DNA from: Saccharopolyspora rhizosphaerae
GTDB taxonomy: Bacteria > Actinomycetota > Actinomycetes > Mycobacteriales > Pseudonocardiaceae
Assembly (NCBI RefSeq): GCF_003931915.1
Contig: NZ_RSAA01000026.1
Coordinates: 1-64,000, forward strand
Direction: 5' to 3'
DNA length: 64,000 nt
Shown: positions 36,428-43,253 of the stretch, in pieces
How positions within the stretch are numbered: position 1 is the stretch's first letter
How the letters are laid out: each line of letters begins with the position of its first letter
Position numbers and translations under genes: made by a program
Notes under the pieces: generated by a model
Database searches by the model: none
The model's input: only the letters and a program-made list of their open reading frames with translations
What the model was told of the DNA's origin: nothing

Positions 36428-37009
36428 TCAGCGGCGGGTGTCGGTGACCTTGAAGTTCAGGTAGGCGCGCGAGGAGGTCGGGCCGCGCTGCCCCTGGTAC
36501 CGCGAGCCCGCTTCCTTCGACCCGTACGGGAAGTCGGCGGGGCTGGACAGGCGCAGCAGGCACAGCTGCCCGATCTTCATCCCCGGCCACAAGGTGATCG
36601 GCAGGTTCGCCACGTTCGACAGCTCCAGCGTGATGTGGCCGCTGAAGCCCGGATCGATGAAACCGGCCGTGGAGTGCGTGAGCAGACCCAGCCGCCCCAG
36701 CGACGACTTGCCCTCCAGCCGGCTGGCCAGGTCATCGGGGAGCTTCACCGATTCGAAGGTCGACCCCAGCACGAACTCACCGGGGTGCAGCACGAACGGC
36801 TCGTCTTCGGCGGTTTCGACCAGGGAGGTCAGCTCGTCCTGCTGCTTCGACGGATCGATGTGGGTGTACCGGGTGTTGTCGAAGACCCGGAAGTAGCGGT
36901 CCAACCGCACGTCGATGCTCGACGGCTGGATCATCGACGGGTCGAACGGATCCAGTTCGAGACGTCCTCGGTCGAGCTCTTCACGCAGGTCCCGATCACT
37001 CAGCAGCAC
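36428..37009 (-). CDS. dcd: dCTP deaminase
   Basis: Dcd deaminates dCTP to dUTP (or, in bifunctional forms, on to dUMP) to feed dTTP synthesis. The 193-residue protein starts at GTG 37009 ([12 protein letters not shown]) and shows the family core [20 protein letters not shown], then [14 protein letters not shown] and the C-terminal [14 protein letters not shown] loop. Length is typical. It is divergent from the tRNA gene 90 bases away. Confidence 0.97.
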   Translation of the reverse strand: MLLSDRDLREELDRGRLELDPFDPSMIQPSSIDVRLDRYFRVFDNTRYTHIDPSKQQDELTSLVETAEDEPFVLHPGEFVLGSTFESVKLPDDLASRLEGKSSLGRLGLLTHSTAGFIDPGFSGHITLELSNVANLPITLWPGMKIGQLCLLRLSSPADFPYGSKEAGSRYQGQRGPTSSRAYLNFKVTDTRR

Positions 37010-37099
37010 GCGACAAGGGTATCGGGAGCCGATGTCGATCTTCCTCACCCACCGTGCTAATCTACGCAACGTCGGACGGCGAACACCGTCCCGGCGACT

Positions 37100-37170
37100 G
37101 CGGATGTAGTTCAATGGTAGAACATCAGCTTCCCAAGCTGAGAACGCGGGTTCGATTCCCGTCATCCGCT
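37100..37170 (+). tRNA. tRNA-Gly (anticodon CCC)
   Basis: A full cloverleaf can be drawn. The acceptor arms GCGGATG (37100-37106) and CATCCGC (37163-37169) pair, followed by discriminator T. The D arm contains GTTCAATGGTAGAAC, the anticodon arm TCAGC-TTCCCAA-GCTGA gives anticodon CCC, and the T arm GCGGG-TTCGATT-CCCGT is standard. The CCA end is not encoded. Confidence 0.96.
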
Positions 37171-37191
37171 CCGTTCGAAGTTCTCGCAGGT

Positions 37192-37231
37192 CAGCAGGGC
37201 TCCTCTCCGCTCTTGGAGGGGAGCCCTGCTG
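37192..37231 (+). terminator. Terminator after tRNA-Gly
   Basis: CAGCAGGGCTCCTCTCC pairs with GGAGGGGAGCCCTGCTG with one mismatch and a 6-base loop, 21 bases past the tRNA. Confidence 0.75.
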
Positions 37232-37484
37232 CATGTCGCGGGGTCTGCTCAGCCGCTGACCGCGTCGACGGTGTCGAGGCCCGCCCACGGGAGGTCTTCG
37301 CCGGGCCCGTTCAGCGCTCCCGCGGCGGCCCCACCCAGGCAGGCACCGCAAGCCGCTGCACATCACCCACGCCACCTCACTGCGCGCTCCCGCGATCCGG
37401 ATGACCACGAACGGTAGGACCAACCACGCCACCGAGCCAGTGGTTTCCCCTTCGGCGCAGGCGGATGCTGCCTAGACTCGTCGC
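37232..37484. promoter_or_regulatory. Spacer ending in a probable leaderless promoter for osmC
   Basis: No gene is supported in this stretch. TAGACT at 37473-37478 fits a -10 box six bases before ATG 37485, so transcription probably starts at the A of the ATG. I looked for integrase or attachment-site remnants next to the tRNA gene and saw none. Confidence 0.5.
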
Positions 37485-37958
37485 ATGGCGGACGCGCACA
37501 GCTACGACGTCGCGATCGAGTGGACCGGCAACCTCGGGACCGGCACCGATCACTACCGTTCCTTCAGCCGCGCGCACGAGATCATCGCGGAGGGCAAGGA
37601 CCCGATCGCGGCCTCCGCGGACCCGGCCTTCCGAGGTGACCCCTCCCGCTGGAACCCGGAAGAACTGCTGGTCGCCACGGTCGCCCAGTGCCACATGCTC
37701 TGGTTCCTCCACCTGTGCTCGACCGCCGGAGTGACCGTCGTCGACTACGAGGACCACGCCCACGGCGTCATGACGATGGACGAGCACGGCGGTGGCGGAC
37801 AGCTGACCGAGGTCACGCTCCGCCCCGAGGTGACCGTCACCGAGCAGTTCATGGTCGACAAGGCCAACGCCTTGCACGACACGATCGACGAGGTCTGCTT
37901 CATCGCCCGATCGGTGAACTTCCCGATCCGCTACGAACCCCGGGCCCACACCGTGTGA
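37485..37958 (+). CDS. OsmC family peroxidase-like protein
   Basis: OsmC/Ohr proteins reduce organic hydroperoxides with a pair of cysteines. This 157-residue copy has the first site in VATVAQCHMLWFLHLC (Cys near residue 66) and a second Cys in the segment IDEVCFIARS near residue 143, which together suit the catalytic pair. The N-terminal strand region (YDVAIEWTGNLGTGT) and RWNPEELLVATVAQC are typical. It appears to be transcribed without a leader. It converges on a frameshifted metallo-hydrolase gene eight bases away. Confidence 0.93.
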   Translation: MADAHSYDVAIEWTGNLGTGTDHYRSFSRAHEIIAEGKDPIAASADPAFRGDPSRWNPEELLVATVAQCHMLWFLHLCSTAGVTVVDYEDHAHGVMTMDEHGGGGQLTEVTLRPEVTVTEQFMVDKANALHDTIDEVCFIARSVNFPIRYEPRAHTV

Positions 37959-37965
37959 GCGGCCG

Positions 37966-38671
37966 TCATCCCAGGGGGAGGACCAGTCCTTCGTCCGCGG
38001 CGAGCACGGTGCCGTCGAACTCCGAGCGCGCTGCGGCCACCGCTTCTCCGCGGTCGTTGCCCGGCCAGAAGTGCGTGAGCACCAACTCCCGGGCCCCTGC
38101 GCGCCGAGCCCACTCGCCCGCTTCCCGCGCGGTCAGCAGGTTCTCCCGGCCGACCCGTGGCGTCGACGATGAACACGTCGGCGTCCCGGCCTAGTTCGAC
38201 GAGCTCCGGGGCCGGACCGGTGTCCCCGGTGTAGGCCACGGTGGCACCGCCCGCGCTCAGGCGGACTCCTGCGCTGGGCACGAAGTGCGGGAGCGCGATG
38301 CCGGTCAGCTCGAACGGCCCCCACCGGTACGTCCCGGGCAGCGGGCGCACGTCGAAGACCTCGCGCAGGTCGACATCGGGTTCCACACCGGCGAGCCGGT
38401 CCAGCACGCCAGGTGGGCAGTACAACGGCAGCCTCGGCCCACCGGAGAAGTACCGAGCGCGGAACAAGCCGTGCGGGTCGACGCAGTGGTCGGGGTGTTC
38501 GTGCGTGATCACCACCGCGTCGATCCGGCCGTCCGGCCAGTGCTCGAGCACCCTCGGCAACGTCGCGTAGCCGAGGTCGAGGACGATGCGGTGTCCGGCC
38601 CAGTCCACGGCGAACCCGCTGCACGCGCGCCCGGGTTCCGGGAAGGCGGCGCAGCTGCCGAGCACCGTCAC
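37966..38671 (-). pseudogene. MBL-fold metallo-hydrolase with a single frameshift
   Basis: From GTG 38671 the protein reads VTVLGSCAAFPEPGRACSGF with the metal motif THEHPDHC and continues to DVFIVDATGR. A one-base excess near 38145-38157 then throws it out of frame. In the adjacent frame the natural ending follows: RENLLTAREAGEWARRAGA, ELVLTHFWPGNDR (a metal-binding His) and LPLG with TGA at 37966-37968. Length is 3n+1, so one base too many. Whether this is a true mutation or a sequence error cannot be told. The start overlaps the upstream gene as GTGA. Intact, it would be a beta-lactamase-fold hydrolase of the RNase Z/phosphodiesterase style. Confidence 0.8.
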
Positions 38672-39153
38672 CCTCGGGGGCACCGCTCCTCCAGGGCGAC
38701 CAGGGGGAGTGTGGTGCCGGATTCGTCGATGCGCGCACCCAAGGTGCGCTCGAGGACGGGACGCAGCTTCGCCCAGGCGCGCGGGTTCCTCGCCGCGTAG
38801 CGGCGGAGGGTTGCCGTCGCCTCCGCGGGTGGCAGCCTGCGGGCCGTCACCGGAATGCGCGTCCGCGCGCCGGTGGACACGAACGCCTCCGGGTGGGCGT
38901 CGAGGTTGCGCAACCACTGGGCCTGCTCGCCGAAGCCGGAGGCCACGACGTAGCCGGAGTCGGTGCGGTCCACGACTTCCAGCACCGCGGAGCGGGGCTG
39001 CCGGGACTTCCGGCCGAGGTGCTCCAGCAACAGCAAGCGCGTGCCGAAGACCCACCCCAGGCGCGCCCGGAACAACCAGATCGGGGCGCGCACCAGCCAC
39101 CGGGTGCGCAGCAGCCTCTCGGCGAGGTTCGCGTCCTTGCCCGAGTTCGTCAT
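38668..39153 (-). CDS. Nitroreductase/deazaflavin-dependent (DUF385) oxidoreductase
   Basis: The 161-residue protein has the F420-binding split-barrel pattern of the Ddn family: WLFRARLGWVFGTRLLLLEH near residue 25, GRKSRQPRSAVLEVVDR, YVVASGFG and AQWLRNLDAHPEAFV. These enzymes use reduced F420 to act on quinones, nitro compounds or unsaturated ketones. The ATG at 39153 is the first clear start. It overlaps the MBL-fold gene by GTGA, so the two form a leftward pair. Confidence 0.9.
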   Translation of the reverse strand: MTNSGKDANLAERLLRTRWLVRAPIWLFRARLGWVFGTRLLLLEHLGRKSRQPRSAVLEVVDRTDSGYVVASGFGEQAQWLRNLDAHPEAFVSTGARTRIPVTARRLPPAEATATLRRYAARNPRAWAKLRPVLERTLGARIDESGTTLPLVALEERCPRG

Positions 39154-39290
39154 CTCCAGCCCTCCGCTCCGCGGTCCTGCTCGCCCCAGCAGAACACGAT
39201 CCCCGTGTCGCGGACATGATTTCTCGACCGGAAACCCGGTGGACGGGACTGCGAAGATGGTCGGGTTCTGGACTGGGAGAAGGGGGAACG

Positions 39291-39959
39291 GTGGATCCGC
39301 GGGACGTCGATGCGAGCAGGTTCGCCGAAGAGGCGCTGGCGAAGGGCCAGCCGACCGGGTGGTTCGAGCCGCTCTACGCCGCCGCGTCGGGCGGGGAGGC
39401 CGTGGTGCCCTGGGACTGGGAGGAGCCGCACGCGTTGCTGCCCGAGTGGGGACGCGAGGTGGACGGTTCCGGCCGGTCGGCGCTGGTCGTCGGCTGCGGT
39501 TACGGCCGGGACGCCGAGTTCCTCGCCTCGCTGGGATTCCGGACCACGGCGTTCGACATCTCCGACACCGCGGTCCGCGAAGCTCGCGCGCGCCACGCGG
39601 ACTCCTCGGTCGAGTACGTGACGGCGGACCTCTTGAACCCTCCGGCGGAGTGGGTCGGCGGGTTCGACCTCGTCCTGGAATCGATCACCGTGCAGTCGAT
39701 GCCGCTGTCCTTGCGCGCGGAGGCGACCCGACGGGTCGCGGAGGTGGTCGCGCCGGGCGGTCGGTTGCTGGTGATCTCCGGCGTCCGCGCCGAAGGCGCG
39801 GAGGTCGACGGCCCGCCGTGGCCCTTGACCCGCAGCGAGGTCGAGGCCTTCGCCGGCGGTGACCTGAAGGCGGACCGGATCGAGGAGTTGCCGCTGCCGG
39901 CGAACCCGGAGGTGCGCTCCTGGCGAGCCCTCTTCACCCGGGCGGCGCCCGGAGACTGA
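39291..39959 (+). CDS. Class I SAM-dependent methyltransferase
   Basis: The 222-residue protein starts at GTG 39291 after a GGGGGAA box. It has AdoMet motif I (ALVVGCGYGRDAEFLASLG near 65-83), motif II FDISDTAV and motif IV FDLVLESITVQSMP. The PTGWFEPLYAA opening resembles TPMT-type small-molecule methyltransferases. The substrate is unknown. It is divergent from the F420-type gene with 137 bases between. Confidence 0.9.
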   Translation: MDPRDVDASRFAEEALAKGQPTGWFEPLYAAASGGEAVVPWDWEEPHALLPEWGREVDGSGRSALVVGCGYGRDAEFLASLGFRTTAFDISDTAVREARARHADSSVEYVTADLLNPPAEWVGGFDLVLESITVQSMPLSLRAEATRRVAEVVAPGGRLLVISGVRAEGAEVDGPPWPLTRSEVEAFAGGDLKADRIEELPLPANPEVRSWRALFTRAAPGD

Positions 39960-39962
39960 CCA

Positions 39963-39998
39963 CTGCTCGGCGGGCCCCCACGCGGGCCCGCCGAGCAG
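39963..39998. terminator. Bidirectional terminator between methyltransferase and SSI genes
   Basis: CTGCTCGGCGGGCCC (39963-39977) and GGGCCCGCCGAGCAG (39984-39998) form a perfect 15-bp stem with a 6-base loop, four bases past one stop and seven from the other. Confidence 0.85.
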
Positions 39999-40004
39999 GG
40001 TTCT

Positions 40005-40400
40005 TCACAGGTCGAAGACGACGCCGGTCTTGACCTGCAGAGTGCAGCTGTTGGAGAAGGTCTGGGAGTAGCTGATCTCCTTGCCGCGCCACTTGCCCTC
40101 GATCTTCGCCGTGACCGGCTGGTACTCCATGGTGCAGACCTTCGACACGTTCGCCTGCATCGCGGAGACGTTGCCGTTGACCTTCTCGAGCTCCTCGCAG
40201 GCCTTCGAGGCGTTCTTGTGGGTGCCGCCGGCCGGCTGGCACGTGAGCTCACCGCGCTTGTTCGCGGTGAGCACCTTGCTCTCGACGGTCAGGCGCATGG
40301 AGCTCTCGGCGGGCGCCGCGGTGGCGATCCCGGGGACGACGGCGGTTCCGGCGATGAGCGCCGACGCCAGGAGCACTCGACGAGTCAGTTTCGCAAACAC
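40005..40400 (-). CDS. Secreted subtilisin-inhibitor-like (SSI) protein
   Basis: SSI proteins are secreted dimers that block serine proteases in the medium. The 131-residue protein has a signal peptide (MFAKLTRRVLLASALIAGTA, cut near ATAAPA at 26-30) and a mature domain with four cysteines placed as in SSI: LTCQPAGG, SKACEEL, KVCTMEY and NSCTLQV. In the classical inhibitor the reactive bond follows the Met in CPMVY; here the matching sequence is CTMEY, so P1 is Met and P1' is Glu, which is unusual. The target protease is not visible in the window. Confidence 0.9.
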   Translation of the reverse strand: MFAKLTRRVLLASALIAGTAVVPGIATAAPAESSMRLTVESKVLTANKRGELTCQPAGGTHKNASKACEELEKVNGNVSAMQANVSKVCTMEYQPVTAKIEGKWRGKEISYSQTFSNSCTLQVKTGVVFDL

Positions 40401-41000
40401 CGTTCCTCAACTCTCCTGTTGCAGGATGTCGGTACAGCTGGGACTGGGGGCGAGAAATCGTTGCGCGACAACGGGTTCTCACGAACGATCGGACCGGTGG
40501 AGGGATCGTCCACACCGGATGCGCGAACGCTACAGCATTACCCGACGTAGCTTCGTCTCACCCAAATCGGTGACATGGCAACGAACTTGACGCATCAGTA
40601 GTAATCACACCACTGAGGACATCTCATTCGATCTAGCTCTCCCTCGGGAACTCGAGCCCGGTTCCCGGTGAACCGGGTCGCGGAAACCCAGTGAAATCCG
40701 ATCACCGACCACCCGCAACTGCTGGCGACAGCAACGACACGTCCCACGGTGACCGGTGGAGGTGCGCAGGGGGCCGCACCTCCCACCATCGTGGGCGAGG
40801 CGCACCCCCAGCGCGGTCGGCGGCTGCGAAGAGTGCCACCCCCACGCCCTTCCGCGCCAAGTGGTTTCGCGCTTCTGGCGGCGAAGACGCTCCCGCTCGG
40901 GTGGCTCTGCGGACGTGGACCCGGGCAGGCGTCCTCGTCCCCGCCCGTCCCGGTGCTGCTCGCGGGTGGAGCGTCGTACCCGGCGCATAACGTGCTCCTG
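40401..41000. other. 600-base stretch without a supportable gene
   Basis: Frames run through here but without starts or bias of real genes. CCCGGTTC (40657-40664) and GAACCGGG (40670-40677) form a perfect 8-bp hairpin with a 5-base loop. Leftward promoter elements for the SSI gene must lie near 40401-40500, and those of the methyltransferase gene near its right end. Otherwise I see nothing. Confidence 0.5.
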
Positions 41001-41624
41001 GTGACCGACCACGACCGCACAGCCGCGTCCTACGACCGCATCGCCGCCGACTACGCCCAGCACTTCGCCGACGAGATCGACGCACTCCCCGTGGACAGGT
41101 CGATGCTCACCGCGTTCGCCGAGCTCACCTCCGGGCCCGTGGCCGACGTCGGCTGCGGCACCGGCAACGCCACCGCGGTCCTGCACCGGCTGGGGGTCGA
41201 CGTGTTCGGCGTGGACATCGCCGGGGAGATGCTCGAGCACGCCCGCGAGCGGCTCCCGGGAGTCCGGTTCACGCAGGGCTCGATGTCCGAGCTCGACATG
41301 CCGGAGGAGTCCCTGGGCGGAATCGTCTCCTGGTACTCGATCGTCCACACGGCGTTCGCGGACCTGCCCGGCGCCTTCACCGAGTTCGCCCGCGTCCTGG
41401 CCCCGGGCGGGCACCTCCTTCTGGCGTTCCAGACCGGCGGCGCCACTCACCACCTCACCGAGGCCTTCGAGGAGCGGGTCGACCTCGCGTTCCTCCGCCA
41501 CGAGCCCGAGGAGGTCGCCGACCTCCTCGCCCGCGCGGGCCTCTCCCCTCGCGCCACCCTCGTCCGCCAACCCGACGGCGAACGCACACCCCAAGCCTTC
41601 CTCCTCGCCCGCAAACCCCGCTGA
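41001..41624 (+). CDS. Class I SAM-dependent methyltransferase
   Basis: The 207-residue protein starts at GTG 41001 (VTDHDRTAASYDRIAADYAQ); GTG 40992 is an alternative. AdoMet motif I is VADVGCGTGNATAVLHRLG, the acidic loop end GVDIAGEML and motif III EFARVLAPGGHLLLAFQTG near residue 130. The C-terminal FLLARKPR is a common family ending. A truncated relative lies at 42820-43106, suggesting an old duplication. The substrate is unknown. Confidence 0.92.
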   Translation: MTDHDRTAASYDRIAADYAQHFADEIDALPVDRSMLTAFAELTSGPVADVGCGTGNATAVLHRLGVDVFGVDIAGEMLEHARERLPGVRFTQGSMSELDMPEESLGGIVSWYSIVHTAFADLPGAFTEFARVLAPGGHLLLAFQTGGATHHLTEAFEERVDLAFLRHEPEEVADLLARAGLSPRATLVRQPDGERTPQAFLLARKPR

Positions 41625-41695
41625 AACCCACCTCCCGCCGCGGTGGAACGACGTGGAGAGCTGGCGTTGTCAGGTGGTGGTGCCAGGCTTGCCGC

Positions 41696-42262
41696 GTGGA
41701 CGCGAAGCAGTTCGACTGGAACCAGGCCCTGCGGGAGCAGTGGGAGTGGCACTGGGGCAACCAGGTGCGTTCCCGCCTAGAGGGGCTCAACGACGAGGAG
41801 TACTTCTGGACACCGGTCCCGCACGCGTGGAGCGTGCGGCCCCGCGGGACCTCGACGGCGCAGATCCAGGCCGGGGCCGGGGACTTCACGCTCGACTACG
41901 GCTTCCCCGCACCCGACCCGGCCCCCTTCACCACCATCGCCTGGCGGCTGGCGCACGTCATCGTCGGTGTCCTCGCCCTGCGCAACGCCACCCACTTCGG
42001 CGCCCCCGGAGTGGACTTCGACTCGTGGGAGTACGCCGGGGACGCGGCCACCGCCCTCCACCAGCTTGAGGCGCAACTCGACGTCTGGCTCACCGGGGTC
42101 CGCGGGCTCAACGAGGCCCAGCTCCGCGAACCCGTCGGGGACGCGGAGCCCTTCCCCGACGCCCCGATGGCCGAGCTGGTGCTGCACATCCACCGCGAGC
42201 TGATCCACCACCTGTCCGAGGTCTGCCTGATCCGCGACCTCTACGCGCACAGCGCGAGGTAG
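41696..42262 (+). CDS. DinB-like four-helix protein
   Basis: This 188-residue protein belongs to the DinB/YfiT-like helical bundle superfamily. The metal-binding histidines are suggested by WRLAHVIVGVLALRN near residue 85 and ELVLHIHRELIHHLSEVCLI near 160-180. Members include thiol transferases that use bacillithiol or mycothiol, and many of unknown role. It starts at GTG 41696. The SRPBCC gene follows 39 bases later and may be co-transcribed. Confidence 0.88.
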   Translation: MDAKQFDWNQALREQWEWHWGNQVRSRLEGLNDEEYFWTPVPHAWSVRPRGTSTAQIQAGAGDFTLDYGFPAPDPAPFTTIAWRLAHVIVGVLALRNATHFGAPGVDFDSWEYAGDAATALHQLEAQLDVWLTGVRGLNEAQLREPVGDAEPFPDAPMAELVLHIHRELIHHLSEVCLIRDLYAHSAR

Positions 42263-42301
42263 GAGTTCCGCTCCCGGCGTTCGCACTGCTTGAATCGGGG
42301 C

Positions 42302-42754
42302 GTGACTTCCCCACCGCACGTCATCTCCAGCCGCCGCGAGATCGCTGCCGACGCCGAGCGGATCTTCGAGCTGATCGCCGATCCCGCCCAGCAACCGCGC
42401 TGGGACGGCAACGACAACCTCGCCGAAGCCCCGGAGGGCCAGCGCGTGCGCGCCACCGGTGACGTGTTCACGACCACGCTCACCAACGGCGGCGTCCGGG
42501 AGAACCACGTGGTGGAGTTCGAGGAGGGACGTCGCATCGCGTGGCGCCCGTCGGACGTGGGCCGGCCGGAGCCCGGTCACCTCTGGCGCTGGGAACTCCG
42601 CCCCGTCGGCGACGGGCGCACCGAGGTCACCCACACCTACGACTGGTCGCAGCTGACCGAGGAGAAGCGCCTGGCCCGCGCTAAGGCCACCACCGAGGAG
42701 AACCTCCGCGCCTCCCTGGACCGGCTCGCCGAGGTCGCCGAAGACCGCGGCTGA
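42302..42754 (+). CDS. SRPBCC (START-like) family protein
   Basis: The 150-residue protein has the helix-grip fold pattern of the polyketide cyclase/dehydrase-type SRPBCC superfamily: a first strand VISSRREIAADAERIFELIAD, the ADPAQQPRWDG segment, GGVRENHVVEFEEGRRI and HLWRWELRPVGDGRTEVTHT, then a long C-terminal helix. These bind hydrophobic ligands or lipids. GTG 42302 was chosen. A TTG 12 bases upstream is also in frame. It follows the DinB-like gene closely. Confidence 0.88.
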   Translation: MTSPPHVISSRREIAADAERIFELIADPAQQPRWDGNDNLAEAPEGQRVRATGDVFTTTLTNGGVRENHVVEFEEGRRIAWRPSDVGRPEPGHLWRWELRPVGDGRTEVTHTYDWSQLTEEKRLARAKATTEENLRASLDRLAEVAEDRG

Positions 42755-42819
42755 TCAAGCGGGGCGCAGCGAACCACCCGGCCAATGCTCACCAGCGGCG
42801 ATGGCGGTGACCGGCGGGG

Positions 42820-43106
42820 GTATTCGCCGAGTTCCACCGGGTCTTGGCACCCGGCGGCCACGTCCCACTCGCGTTCCAGGTGGGCACGGGGTGGAGCACC
42901 GGACCGACGCCGGGCGGCACGCGGTCTCGCTCGACATCCACCACCGGCAGCCGGACCACGTCGTCGACCTCCTGGTGGCGGCCGGGCTGGAGGTCCGAGC
43001 TCGGATGCTGCGCGCGCCGGACCACGACGGCCCCTTCCCGGAGGAGAGCCCGCAGGGCTTCGTGCTGGCCAGGAAGTCCCGGAGCGCTCCCAGCGAGACC
43101 CGCTGA
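42820..43106 (+). pseudogene. Truncated methyltransferase relic
   Basis: The DNA encodes VFAEFHRVLAPGGHVPLAFQ and then, in the neighbouring frame after about 42890, DIHHRQPDHVVDLLVAAGLE and ending ESPQGFVLARKSR. This matches the C-terminal half of the methyltransferase at 41001-41624 (FTEFARVLAPGGHLLLAFQ, ... AFLLARKPR). The N-terminal AdoMet half is missing and there is a frameshift, so it is a dead paralogue from an earlier duplication. Confidence 0.75.
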
Positions 43107-43206
43107 GCGGCACCCGCGGGGAACCGCCCCGGGCAGTTCGTCCACTGTGGGTGGAAGTCTGGACCTCGTCGAGCCGGTCGATTCGCGGACGTGCTCGTCC
43201 GAGGCA

Positions 43207-43224
43207 CCTCGTCGGCGGACGAGG
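43207..43224 (-). terminator. Hairpin after dnaB
   Basis: CCTCGTC and GACGAGG pair with a 4-base loop, 30 bases past the leftward dnaB stop. Confidence 0.45.
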
Positions 43225-43253
43225 CCCCCCGTCTTGTCCCGTCGAGGCCCCTG

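Noticed and set aside
37171-37484. Integration site (att) with integrase remnant at tRNA-Gly
   Set aside because: No integrase-like frame and no repeat of the tRNA 3' end could be found downstream; the tRNA is followed by an ordinary terminator.
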